From contig NC_083693.1 of assembly GCF_033118175.1 (NCBI RefSeq), positions 25,553,981-25,617,980 of the forward strand: a stretch of 64,000 nt of DNA. The letters are read 5' to 3'. Position numbers and translations under genes: made by a program. The notes beneath the pieces were generated by a model. That model was not told the origin of the DNA and made no database searches. It was given only the letters and a program-made list of their open reading frames with translations. Of this stretch, positions 43,216 to 53,749 are shown one piece after another. Source of the DNA: Dama dama. Its lineage: Eukaryota > Chordata > Mammalia > Artiodactyla > Cervidae. The first letter of the stretch is position 1. Every line of letters starts with the position of its first letter.

Positions 43216-43527
43216 CAGCAGTGTGGCCAGTAGCTATCATGCCAGACAATACACTCTGTTATCTCCAAATCACAAGGAAAAGTTTTGTGGATCCAGGAAA
43301 AAGGTGGAGGAGAAATTGGAAGGACGAATATTTGCTTTGCCAAGTGGCAGTTTTGAAGACAGCTGTAATAGCAGAAACTTCTACTGTGAAATCCCAGGTT
43401 TGGACTGTTCACTGTAGGTGCAAACTTGGTGGACAAGAAATAAAATTAGAATATTCCAAAGATGGTCTCTCACATCCTAGACATATTAACTGACTCACAG
43501 CTGGAGTCATTATCCATTAGCTTTATG

Positions 43528-43720
43528 CGTGTGTGCATGCTTAGTCACTCAGTTGTGTTGAACTCCTCACAACCCCATGAACTGTAGCCCACCAGGCTCC
43601 TCTGTCCAGGGGATTATCCAGGCAAGAATACTGGAGTGGGTTGCCATGCCCTGCCCCAGGGGATCTTCCTGACCCAGGGATCGAACCTGGGTCTCCCGTG
43701 TTTCCTGCATTGGCAGGTGG
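43528..43720 (-). mobile_element. Bov-tA SINE
   Basis: Antisense copy with a perfect 14-bp target duplication CCATTAGCTTTATG at 43514-43527 and 43721-43734. Confidence 0.95.
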
Positions 43721-43734
43721 CCATTAGCTTTATG

Positions 43735-45879
43735 GTCAATACCAATATAAGGTACCACAAGTGCTCTCTGTTTCTTCGGCATCCATCCTGGGTCGGGTGA
43801 GGATACTGTCCATTTCCCCTCCCCATCCTTGGTGCAGAGGCTTGTGGATGAGCCATCCCAGGGGAGGAATGATCCAAACCAGCCAAATTTAGCTGGGATT
43901 TTCACAAGCACTTACAGCAGATTAACCCAAAGTTGCTTTCGCAGGGGGAGGGTTTTATTTTGCTGGCATCAGGTAGTTGTAGTAAAAATGCCCTTTTGAA
44001 TAAAAATCAATGACAACTCTAAATACACAGTAAATGCTGTAACATTAATAAACCATACTATGCATTAAATCCAGCTTTACTATGCAACACACACTATTTA
44101 CAGCTTGCATTTCAGGCCCGATCATGCTTCCAACGGAGAATGAAATGGCCTAAAACAGCTGCCAGATGGTGTGAAATGAACATGGATATAGGGTAAATGA
44201 AGCTCAAATGAACCCTGAATGTTCTTTCTCATCAGTGACACCAGGCCTGGGTAACTAAGGTTGAGTGGGTCTCATTCACCCTTCTTCCCTCTGTCTCTCT
44301 CTCCCTCCTTTACTCCCTCACTCTCCCTCTCTTCTGTATTCTTCACATGTGTGTAGAACTTGAGGGATATAAAAGAAATTATAGGCATCTTTTGCTTTCT
44401 AGTGTTTAACATATCATCAGGAAATTAATTATTGACTACATATAAAATACAATTTTTCACTGGCTCCCTGATTTTTAAAGGATATGTTTTTCTAATTCGT
44501 TCTATGTGCTATTTCCTTTACCAGAACTTCCTCCCTTTCCTTCTTCACAAAGAAAACTCCTACTCATCCTTCAAGACCCAAACCAAATGGACCCTCCTCT
44601 ATGAGACTTCCTTGAGCCCCCAGGCAGAGTCCATGACTATATAGTCTGTGCTCTCACACTACTTTTCCATTTTCCAGTTACAGTGATGATCACGCACACT
44701 CTTCAATGAAACTCCTCGTCTTTATTTCTGTGAATCCCATTTTGAGAACTTTAATGGCAGGAACTTTGGATCTGAAGATTTTTGCAACTTCCGTGTCTCA
44801 CACTGCCTTGCATGTGGAAAATATAAATAGAAAGTGTAAATATTTCTTTCATATGAATTTGGTAACAAATATAAGGCACTGTCAAGGTAACTGAACTAGG
44901 TATGGGAGAATTTGGAAGAAATGTATTGGGTATTCTGTCTGAAGTACTGTTCAGCTAAAAATCTTAAAATAACCTCATTTTTTCAGAGTGGTGGACCTCA
45001 GTCAGTCAAGCTCCTTCTGCCTTGGTGGTTCCATAATTTTTAACACCTGGCTTCCAATGTCATCTGACTTGACATTACCTACCTGATGGGAAAGAGCCTG
45101 GAGGATTACTAGGTGATGGTGGAGGGGGTTGGGGGATGGTGGAAGGGAGGGACAAGTCCATATCACTTTGGTTCACATTCTGCTTCCTACAACACAGTCA
45201 TCTGGCCAGACATGATTGCAAGAGAGGCTGGGATCCACAGTTTAGCTGTGCACCCAGAGGAAAGGAAGCTTGGTGCTCACATAACCAGTTTCAGGAGACA
45301 CAAAGACCTCCAGTTCATGTCCAGACACTCTCCACCTATCCATCACACCCAGACACACTGGCTTTCTGGATTTTCTTTTGCCAAGTGAATTTCCTCTTTT
45401 GCTGTTCCCTCTGGGTGGAATCTTTCCCTTCGATGTCTCTGCGACACAGTATTCACCGTAGTTATATTGTCATTTACCACCTATAGGTTGTTTGTTCCAG
45501 GAGGGCACTCCCCTTCTTGCAATAGACTGGTGGCTGCTCTGGGTGCCTCTTGAAGTTGAACCCTTGGAGTCAGCAACTGCTTTCTCTGGTGGGCAACCTG
45601 ACAATCCACCCTCCTTCACATGGTTGAATCTCAAAGAAGGGTCTTCCATCTTCTACTGGGTTTAAAGAATAATTAACATGGGGTGGGGATGAGGCAGTGG
45701 AGATGTCAAAGGATCAGCTCCATCCTGGATGCAAACTAAATACCCTGCCTGCTCTGTAAAAATAACCTGTAATGAACTCTGTCCTGAGTGGTCAAAAGGA
45801 CAATGGAGGAGATTTTGGAGTCTAGCTACTTCTTAGCTCATGTGACCTCAGGAAATTACTTTCTTGGTTGTGATTTTTT
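43735..45879. other. Repeat-poor 2.1 kb, no gene seen
   Basis: 43930-44220 is AT-rich, repeat-free and evenly textured (GAATAAAAATCAATGACAAC, TAACATTAATAAACCATACT), a candidate conserved non-coding stretch. 44520-44710 resembles an L2 tail (CTCATCCTTCAAGACCCAAA). The region 45120-45150 is G-rich. Confidence 0.45.
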
Positions 45880-46005
45880 GGAGAAGGAAATAGCAACCCA
45901 CTCCAGTACTCTTGCCTGGAAAATTCTGTGGATGGAGGAGCCTGGTGGGCTATAGTCCACAGGGACGCAAAGGGTCGGACACAAATGAGCAACTTCACTT
46001 CACTT
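45880..46005 (+). mobile_element. Bov-A-type SINE body without tRNA head
   Basis: GGAGAAGGAAATAGCAACCC through GGGTCGGACACAAATGAGCA and ACTTCACTTCACTTC. Head missing, as in Bov-A elements or 5' truncation. Confidence 0.88.
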
Positions 46006-46417
46006 CTTGCAGTTTTTGGTACAATGGGCATAAAGATGCTGATGAGATCACCTTTATGAAGCAGTGCGGGCAACATCTGACCTGTACTAGGAACTCAGTA
46101 TGTTCTCCTCTTCCACATCCCCTTTCTTTTCCTTTTTCCTTCTGCTTTATCTTTTTCTTCTTCCTCCATATTGTTTTTACGTCGAGGGACTTGCATGAAT
46201 ATCTAGTTGCTTTCATTTGCTTCTCTCCACAGATCAAAGTTCACAGACCCCTCCCCACTCCCAGGACTCTTGCATAGCCTTGCTGGGCTGCACTTCTAGT
46301 ACAGACCAACCTTCCAACACATGGAGTTAATAGTTTTCAAGGGACCCAATTTGGCCCATATTTAGAATGAAATAATAACTTGTGCTTTCATTAGTTTTCC
46401 CTCATCTGGGGGCTATG
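46006..46417. other. Unique sequence, no gene seen
   Basis: T/C-rich around 46100-46170. Nothing else recognised. Confidence 0.5.
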
Positions 46418-46426
46418 GGAACATGA

Positions 46427-46640
46427 AAAGTGAAACTGTTAGTTGCTCAGTCATGCCCACTCTTTGAGACCCTATGGACTATAGTCCACCATGCTCCTCT
46501 GTCCATGAAATTCTCCAGGCAAGAATACTGGAGTGGGTAACCATTCCCTTCTCCAGGGGATCTTCCCAACCCAGGGATTGAACCCAGGTCTCCTGTGTCT
46601 CCTGCATTGCAGGAGGTTTCTTTACCATCTGAGCCACCAA
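46427..46640 (-). mobile_element. Bov-tA SINE
   Basis: Antisense copy with a perfect 9-bp target duplication GGAACATGA at 46418-46426 and 46641-46649. Confidence 0.94.
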
Positions 46641-46662
46641 GGAACATGATTTCCTTTAATTC

Positions 46663-46967
46663 TCAGTTCAGTTCAATCACTCAGTTGTGTGACTCTTTGC
46701 GACCCCATGAACTGCAGCACACCAGGCCTCCCTGTCCATCACCAGCTCCCGGAGTCCACCCAAACCTATGTCCATTGTGTTGGTGATACCATCCAACCAT
46801 CTCATCCTCTGTTGTCCCCTTCTCCTCCTGCCCTCAATCTTTCCCAGCATCAGGGTCTTTTCCAATGAGTCAACTCTTCACATCAGGTGGCCACAGTATT
46901 GGAGTTTCAGCTTCAACACCAGTCCCTCCAATGAGCACCCAGGACTGATCTCCTTTAGGATGGACTC
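46663..46967 (-). mobile_element. BovB LINE 3' end, 5'-truncated
   Basis: Antisense: CTCAGTTCAGTTCAATCACT, CCGGAGTCCACCCAAACC, CATCAGGTGGCCACAGTATT, CTCCTTTAGGATGGACT. Confidence 0.92.
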
Positions 46968-47372
46968 AGTAGGACCTGTGATTAGAGTAAGCGTTGAATT
47001 CTGCATCAGCTAGACTGAACGTGAAATGTCTTTCTAGGACAAAACACAGACCTCTCTGACCTTGCCCACAGGCAGGATCACAGAATTCTCCACGTGCCTG
47101 CTAAACATCAAGTCTGATCTTGAGACAGACTCTTTCAGTCTGATAATTATCAGTTAGGTGTTCGTGACAGAGTGGCTCTTTGGAAAATGTAAATACTATA
47201 TGGATAGGATTAAAAATTTTAATCTGATTACTGTAGCTTGATTTCAGTGAGTAGTAAAAAGATGATCATATACAACACTTTGACTTAGAGGCTTTCCTGC
47301 TTCCTGAATGTCTGAAAGGGACACAAACACATGTATGATTCTCATGTAAGCATCTTCAGGGCTGGGATAATG
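46968..47372. other. Unique sequence, no gene seen
   Basis: No recognised feature. Confidence 0.5.
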
Positions 47373-47597
47373 TCTTATTTTTTTTATTTGGCTGTGCCTG
47401 ATCTTAGTTGTGGCATGCATCTTTTAGTTGTGATGTGCAAGATATTTTGGTTGGGTTTGTTTTGTTTGTATTTTAGTTGTAGCATGTTAGATCTTTAGTT
47501 ACAGTATGTGGGATCTAGTTCCTTGACCAGGAATTGAACCTGGGCTCCCTGAATTGAGAGTTTGGAGTCTTAGTCACTAGACCTCCAGGGAAGTGCC
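47373..47597 (-). mobile_element. CHR-type SINE
   Basis: Antisense copy: TTTTTTTTATTTGGCTGTGC, repeated TTAGTTGTGGCATG-type units, CCTTGACCAGGAATTGAACC, head end AGACCTCCAGGGAAGTGCC. Confidence 0.88.
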
Positions 47598-47646
47598 TGG
47601 GCTGATGTCCTTTTTACTTCTACCTCACAGAGCTGCCTGTCATGTT

Positions 47647-47727
47647 TTGGGTAAACCATAAACTTTTTTCGGGTTTTGTCCATAACATCTTCCAGAAAAA
47701 CCCGAAGGAAAATTTTGGTCAACCCAA
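47647..47727. mobile_element. Palindromic mini-mariner (MITE), about 81 bp
   Basis: Left arm TTGGGTAAACCATAAAC...TTCGGGTTTTG and the reverse complement of the right arm TTGGGTTGACCAAAATT...TTCGGGTTTTT match at roughly 28 of 35 positions around a 10-bp centre. The ends TTGGGT...ACCCAA and the CGGGTTTT word are those of ruminant mariner elements. Confidence 0.8.
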
Positions 47728-47837
47728 TAATAGATGCCCCAAATGTATTTGTTGAAATACAATAAAAAAATTCTCAGGGCATTATTTAAGAGGAGAAAAG
47801 GTTGCTTGATGTCAAGAATTCAGCTTGGATAGCATTG

Positions 47838-48290
47838 TTGTTGTTCAGTTGCTAAGTTGTGTCTGACTCTTTGCGACCCCATGGACTATAGCACGCCAGG
47901 CTTCCCTGTCCTTCACCATCTCCTGGAGTTTGCTCAAACTCATGTCCATTGAGTTGGGGATGCCACCCAACCATCTCTGTCATCTTCTGTCCTCTGTCAT
48001 CCCCTTCTCCTCCTGCCTTTAATTTTTCCCAGCATCAGGGTCTTTTCCAATGAGTCAGTTCTTAAAATCAGGTGGCCAAAATATTGGAGCTTCAACTTCC
48101 ACACCAGTCCTTCCAGTGAATATTCAGAGTTGATTTCCTTTAGGATTGACTGGTTTGATCTCCTTGCTGTCCAAGGGACTCTCAAGAGTCTTCTCCAGGA
48201 CTGCAGCTCGAAAGCATCAATTCTTTGGCACTCAGCCTTTTTTATGGTCCAACTCTCACATCCATACATGGCTACAGGAAAAACCATTGG
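47838..48290 (-). mobile_element. BovB LINE 3' fragment, 5'-truncated
   Basis: Antisense: GTTGTTCAGTTGCTAAGTTG through TTTAGGATTGACTGGTTTGA and CACATCCATACATGGCTACA. The minus strand keeps an open frame with VAMYGCESWTIKKAE and SWRRLLRVPW, C-terminal BovB coding sequence, stop near 47997. Confidence 0.92.
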
Positions 48291-49029
48291 ATAACATATT
48301 ACATATATTTTCTTTATGTCTTGGTTTGTGTTCAAATCTCTCCCCTCCTTTTCTGTGCTGAGTGTACCTAGATTGTATTATTGAGAGAAATGGAGAGGGG
48401 GGAAGAAGACTCATGTTTTCTTTTTCTTTTGATTTTTTTGGAGTGCCTGCTAGAAGCCAGCCCACTTTGCCAGACACATTCACAAATGTTGCTCTGGTTA
48501 TTCTTACATATAGATGTGAAAAACAAGGCCCAGAGAGGTTAAGAAATATGTCAAGTTCACACATCTGAGCCAGTATTGAACCTATGGTTACCTCCTTCAA
48601 AAGCTGATGCTGTCTTCACTAAATCCAGAAAGGTTGAGGTGGGGATGGCAGGAAGTGATGGTAACTGGGATACCGACTGCTCAGATTCTGCATGTCACCT
48701 GGTTCGAGGAGTTTGGAAATCTTCTGGGTTGTCTTTAAAGGACGCTTCTCTCTCTCCTCCCTGCCTTCTTCCAGCAGCCTCCGGGATTCACGTTCAAGGT
48801 GATGTCATGGAAGGTGCTGGGAGAGTTTAGCTTTTTAAATTCCCAAGAGAGCTGCCTTAGCTTAGAAGATGGATGGACCTAGTGACTGCTCCCCTCACAC
48901 TTAGAGACCCAGGTCTTAGGAGGTCAGGGTAATTCTATTAGGATGAAGGAGGCGAGAGGTTTAGATTCCTCTCCCCCTTAGCTGCTTAGAGACCAGAAGG
49001 GGTGGTGCTGATCCATTGAAGACCCATTC
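48291..49029. other. Unique sequence with a MIR piece, no gene seen
   Basis: 48500-48595 is an antisense MIR (AGGCCCAGAGAGGTTAAGAA). No exon-like frame supported. Confidence 0.5.
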
Positions 49030-49500
49030 TCTTTGTCTTGTTACTTTTAATTTACTTTTTAATTGGAGGATAATTGCTCTATAATTATTGTTGGTTTCTG
49101 CTGTGCAACAGTGTGAATCAGCTATATGTATATACACATCCCCTCCCTATTGAGCCCCCTCCCGGCTTCCCCATCCCACTCCTCTAGGTCAGCGCAGAGA
49201 ACCCAGCTGAGCTCCCTGTGTTATAGAGCAGTTTCCCACTAGGTATCTACTTTACTCACGGTCGTGAATATTTGTCAGTGTTACTCCCTCAATTCGTCCC
49301 ACCCGCTCCTTCCTCCACTGTGTCCACAAGCCTCTTCTTTAAGTCTGTGCCTCTACTCCTGTCCTGCAAATAGGTTCATCAGTACCGTTTTTCTAGAGTC
49401 CATTTATAATATATGCACTAATATATGATATTTGATTTTCTCTTTCTGACTTGCTTCACTCTGTATTCAACAGGCTCAAGGTTCAACTGTATCACTACAA
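49030..49500 (-). mobile_element. L1 3' UTR to ORF2 end, antisense, 5'-truncated
   Basis: TTTTAATTGGAGGATAATTG, GCTGTGCAACAGTGTGAATC, GAGCTCCCTGTGTTATAGAG, TTCATCAGTACCGTTTTTCT and TTGCTTCACTCTGTATTCAA follow the antisense L1 3' order. Confidence 0.88.
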
Positions 49501-49759
49501 ATGACCCAATACAGCCTCTGGCTTAAGCTCCCCAAGCAGTTTGAGAGTAGAGCACCCATTTCTGTTCTCGTGAGTTCCTCCAATCCTCTTGACCAGAGGT
49601 TCTGACAGTCCTTTCACAAGAACTCATGTAACCTGCAGTGGCCTTTCTTGCTGTTCCATCAACCTTCTCTGGGTCATTAAGGTCACATCAGACCTGGACC
49701 ATCTGTAGCTTTCTGGGTCTGAAATTTGGTCCCATGTGAGTGATCACTATCTTTTAGAA

Positions 49760-50185
49760 GATACAGTTTGGTTCATGGGGAAGTGCATGAACTTTGGGGT
49801 CAGACAAACCTGGGTTTGAATCTAATTTAGATCATGTTTTACAGTGACCTGAAGTGTCTGTGTCAGCTTTCTCATCTAGGAATCAGGGAACCTGAGTCTT
49901 ACTCAGAAGAGTAGCGATGTCATGTGTATAAAACTTGTAGCACCATGGAAGGCCCTTGGTCAATATGATAATTTCTGAAAGACTAAAAGCCCAGGCTCTG
50001 AGGTCAGATGGACCTTCTGATTTTGAATCTGTTACTAACCAGCTGTGCAAGCTTGCATAAGTGTCTTAACCTCTCTGACTGTCAGATTTCTTACCTATAA
50101 TATAGTCAATAACTACTCATCTATCGATAATATCTATCTTCTAGGGTCTATGTGAAGATTAAATGAAATGACCTATGAGAGGGGT
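49760..50185 (+). mobile_element. Two adjacent MIR SINEs
   Basis: First at about 49760-49965 (AACTTTGGGGTCAGACAAAC, CTGGGTTTGAATCTAATT). Second at about 49980-50185 (GCTCTGAGGTCAGATGGACC, AACCAGCTGTGCAAGCTTGC, CTTAACCTCTCTGACTGTCA, TGTGAAGATTAAATGAAATG). Both sense, both well preserved for MIR. Confidence 0.78.
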
Positions 50186-50203
50186 TAGTGCAGAACTTGG
50201 ATA

Positions 50204-50660
50204 CAGTAAGTCTCCTACATAGGAACCTTTAAGTTGCAAACTTACAAAGATGTGAACATGAGTTCCATCAATATCAGGCTTGAGTGACGTGACAGCTTGC
50301 CCTCTGCCTCCTGTTGCTGACGACCCTTCAGCTCTCCCATCTCCCACCTCCGCTCCCTCCTCCATCAGGAACTCTTCTTGTCTGTTCACTCAATTTCAGC
50401 CCCTGTATGCCACTGTTGTACTGTACTCCTGTACCTTTCAAGGTATTGTTCTGTAAGATTAAAAATGTTTCCTTTAATTTTTTGTGTTTGTTTTTAATAT
50501 ATTATTTGTGTGAAAAGTATTATAAACCTGTTACAGGACAGTACTGTATGACTGATTGTGTTAGTTGGGTACCTAGTCTAACTTTGTTGGACTTAGAACA
50601 AGGTGGACTTACAAGTGCTCTCTTGAAATGGAACTCATTTGTATGTTGGGGACTTATACA
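50204..50660 (-). mobile_element. TA-flanked non-autonomous DNA transposon, copy 2
   Basis: Left end CAGTAAGTCTCCTACATAGG after TA (50202-50203). Right end GTATGTTGGGGACTTATA. The right-hand part, reversed, matches the left part of the copy at 33475: AGTCCAACAAAGTTAGACTA and GGTACCCAACTAACACAAT. So it is the same family in opposite orientation, with less internal deletion. An open frame here is not a gene. Confidence 0.78.
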
Positions 50661-50888
50661 TGGGAAGGGAGTCAATGATTGTTCATTCATTAGATGATTA
50701 AATATTATACTATTGCAAGTATTGTTAAAGTCTTGTAAGCTTTATTTGTTTTTTTGTAGTTTAAATATTCGCCTGTAGTTTACTTTGGTTTTTCTAAATA
50801 CACAACCACATCTGTAAACAATAGGATTTTTGTTTTAGCCCCAACCCTCGATTCCTAACAACTTTTTGTTCTCACTATTGACTAGGAC
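50661..50888. other. AT-rich unique sequence
   Basis: Nothing recognised. Confidence 0.5.
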
Positions 50889-51016
50889 TGTTGTTACTGT
50901 CGTTCAGTCGCTAAGCCGTGTCCTGGACCCTTTGCGACTCCATAGCCAGCCAGGCTCGCATGTCCATGGGATTCTGCAGGCAAGAATACTGGAGTGGGTT
51001 GCCATTTCTTCTCCAA
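50889..51016 (-). mobile_element. Bov-tA SINE, truncated
   Basis: Antisense: TTACTGTCGTTCAGTCGCTA through GTTGCCATTTCTTCTCCAA, then stops. The tRNA-head half is absent. Confidence 0.88.
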
Positions 51017-51784
51017 CCAGTAGCTTTCATAACGATGCCATGCTGCCCACTCATTCAGGAACGAGGGTCTCAGCCCTCAGCTGCCAAGCCTCTGGGCTAC
51101 AGAGAGCTCACAGCGACTCCCGCTGGTCTCAGAAGGGAGCTGAGTTGCCCAAGGCATTTCAGGGAGGTGCTCCTCCCTGAAGCAGCTGGCAATCAATGAC
51201 TGATCCGTGGGGATACAAAACTCAGCCACCTCGTCTCAGTTTGAGACAGCTCTGTGGGGCCCTCAGCGCTCTGTAGCCCCTAAGACTGGGACCTCGGCTG
51301 TGACTGCAGCTTAACTTCCCTCCCTGCTCTGCCCAGTCCTGCTTCTCTCACCCTTGATAAGCACTGACAAAAATTCTTTCCTTGACTAACCTCCAGTCAG
51401 GCTCTTCTGAATGCTCTCGCCAAGTAGACCTGGACTTTTGGATTTCTGTGCTCATCTCTGCATTTGCTCAACTTGGGCAAGAGTTCTGCTGTGTCAGTTT
51501 AGTCTGAATCCCTGCATCCCTCAGAGCTGATCACCTTTGATATCTGATCAGGTCCCTCAGCCTGTACCATCCCCCCAACTGACGTGTGAACATCCTGGCC
51601 TGTCTTCAGAATCCTTCCTTACGGCTCAGGTTTCCCCTGAGTGATTTTCCATCTACCCACCCTCCATTCTACTCCTTGACAGTTCCCACTTTTCCTGCTC
51701 GAATTAGGAGCTGAGCCTTATCTCTCCTTCTACAAAACCCCATTGTATTATGTAATAACCCCCCTTATATCAAATCTTAGTGTT
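51017..51784. other. Unique sequence, no gene seen
   Basis: GC-moderate sequence. 51590-51720 has a faint L2-like look. No exon supported. Confidence 0.45.
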
Positions 51785-51999
51785 CTTTTTTTTTCTTAAG
51801 ATTTTTTTTGATGTGGACTGTTTTTTAAAGTGTTCATTGAATTTGTTTCACTATTGCTTCTGTTTTTCATGTTTTGTTTTTTTGGCTGCAAGTCATGTGA
51901 GATCTTTGCTCCCTGATCAGAGATCCAACCTGCACCCCCTCTCCTGCCACCCCACATTGGAAGATGAAATCTTAACCACTGGACCACCAGGGAAGTCCC
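51785..51999 (-). mobile_element. CHR-related SINE, 'TGGACCATTT' tail type
   Basis: Antisense: TTTTTTTTGATGTGGACTGT, GTTCATTGAATTTGTTTCAC, CTCCCTGATCAGAGATCCAA, CCACTGGACCACCAGGGAAG. Confidence 0.9.
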
Positions 52000-52013
52000 T
52001 GTCTTACTGTTTT

Positions 52014-52225
52014 TAGGGTACCCTGGTAGCTCAGCTGGAAAAGAATCCGCCTGAAATGCAAGAGACCTGGGTTCAATCCCTGGATTGGGAAGATCCCCTG
52101 GAGAAGGAAATGGCATCCCACTCCAGTATTCTTGCCTGGAGAATCCCATGGACTGAGGAGCCTGGCAGGCTACAGTCCATGGGGTCGCAAGAGTCAGACA
52201 TGACTTAGCAACTAAACCACCAGCA
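52014..52225 (+). mobile_element. Bov-tA SINE
   Basis: Head GGGTACCCTGGTAGCTCAGC, end GAGTCAGACATGACTTAGCA. Opposite orientation to the CHR SINE just before it. Confidence 0.92.
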
Positions 52226-52989
52226 AATGTCATGAATTATTTTTTCTTTAATAGTACCATTCTCTAGCATACCTCCAGTAAGGCTTTTGTATGAAAATGT
52301 CAGAATCTCAGAATCTTTTTCCCCCATTCATGTTTGAATCTTCTTTTCAATAGAACAAACCAGTCCCCAAGCCCTCATGAGACAAGGAACTCTCTCTACC
52401 TTCTATAAGATCCAAATGCCTTTGCAGACAGTTCTAATAATTAGAAAGCTTTAAAAAATAATATCCAACATTTATGTAGCTCTTTATTCTTTACAAAGTA
52501 TATCTGTAGATCTTATTTCTCCTGAGCCCCCCAAAATCTTGCTAAGGCAAATCTTATTAATATCCCCCTTTTACGGAAGAACAACTCCAGGAAAATCAAA
52601 GGAATTAAGCAACTTGCCCAAGATTACTTAAGAGATTGAAATTAGAGACATATATCACTGAATTGGCCCAATGATTATATATATATGTATATATACATAC
52701 ATATATATATATATGGGCTAATGAATGTTTAAGAAAACTGAGTTGGGATAACTTTAGTCTTCTTCAGCATGCCACTGCTTCCTTTTATTTTATTTTTAAT
52801 GGATCACTTCACACATTTCAGTCACTTTTCTGGCCCCAGGAGATAATTTGAATTCAGGACAACTCATAAATGGTACAAACATGCTTACTTTGGAGTTCTT
52901 GGGTATTCTGGTATACCATGCGTCGACCTAAAAAATATCCACAACCTAAAAGCTGAGAGTTATGTTGTATTCTCTGGGAATTTTGTTCC
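52226..52989. other. AT-rich sequence with a MIR piece and TA microsatellite
   Basis: 52470-52640 reads as an antisense MIR (AGCAACTTGCCCAAGATTAC). 52674-52716 is a TA-rich microsatellite. No gene seen. Confidence 0.55.
52674..52716. repeat. TA-rich microsatellite
   Basis: TATATATATATGTATATATA and ATACATATATATATATAT runs. Confidence 0.88.
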
Positions 52990-53450
52990 CCCCTCTGGGA
53001 ATTTTTAAGACTGGAAGCCCGGGAGACAGCATCTCAAATAACCCTGAGAGAAATGCCCAGAGGAGGTGAAGAGGAGATGAAGGGAGGAGCCAGGTTATAT
53101 AGAGGTTTTGTAACAAGGGGGAGGTAGTCTGGACATCAAAAGATTATTGTGAATTAAGGAAAACCAGATATCCCAATTTAAGGGATTTAGTGCTTTTCTA
53201 CATATGATAGATAAGATGCAAGAGTCTGGACTCACTGAAACCATTCTTTTCATATACATCTCACCTGTCTGGGGCAGTTTCCTGTTTTTCACATCCTGAG
53301 TGCCTTCGGGCTCACTGTAGGGAGCAGCTGCAGTTGACGGCTGCTAGATGGCAAGTGTTCTTTCCTTCCCGAGTTCCCTCAGGCTCAACAGCTGATGTTG
53401 GAGCGGGGACAATCTCTTCTGACTGAGGCATCTCTTGTTTACTGATATGG
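52990..53450 (-). mobile_element. LTR-like repeat, family copy 2 of 3
   Basis: Shares with the copy at 61583 the words AAGCCCGGGAGACAGCATCT, GGTTATATAGAGGTTTTGTA, ACATCAAAAGATTATTGTGA, AGTCTGGACTCACTGAAACC and GACGGCTGCTAGATGG, in the same order. Ends not determined. Confidence 0.55.
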
Positions 53451-53749
53451 AAGGAAATATTCCATTTCTCACATGCCATTTGTTTTTTAACTCTTACCTC
53501 TGTCCTATATCTAGGTCACACCAGGAGTCAAAATATCTACCTTACGGGATAACCTGTAATTTATTCCAGAACACCTGTCCCCTGCAACTTCTTTCCCCAG
53601 GTTACACTTTCCAATCCTTCTATCATTCTTTCCGGCTGTGTGTAATGCTGTGATTTATAATAAGCAATGTGTATTTGGTCTTTGTTTCCTTTCTGGCACA
53701 GAGTTCCTCAAACCTTTTCGGTTTCCTAAATGATGAGAACAATAAAGGT

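Larger units (their letters stand above)
42441..43258 (+). mobile_element. hAT-like DNA transposon remnant, split by L1 pieces and a SINE
   Basis: Left end GTGCTGTCCAATAGAACTTT (42449-42468). Internal GGTAGCCACTAGCCATCTAT, GGGCACTTGAAATGTG and GACTGAGGAACTGAATTTTT at 42890-42965. Right end GTGTGGCCAGTAGCTATCAT...CCAGACAA near 43220-43250. The ends are mutually inverted in pattern. The gaps are filled by antisense L1 (42470-42845) and a Bov-tA SINE (43013-43215). Confidence 0.65.

Noticed and set aside
50314..50697. 127-codon plus-strand frame
   Set aside because: Falls almost entirely in the TA-flanked DNA transposon copy 2 and has no transposase motif.
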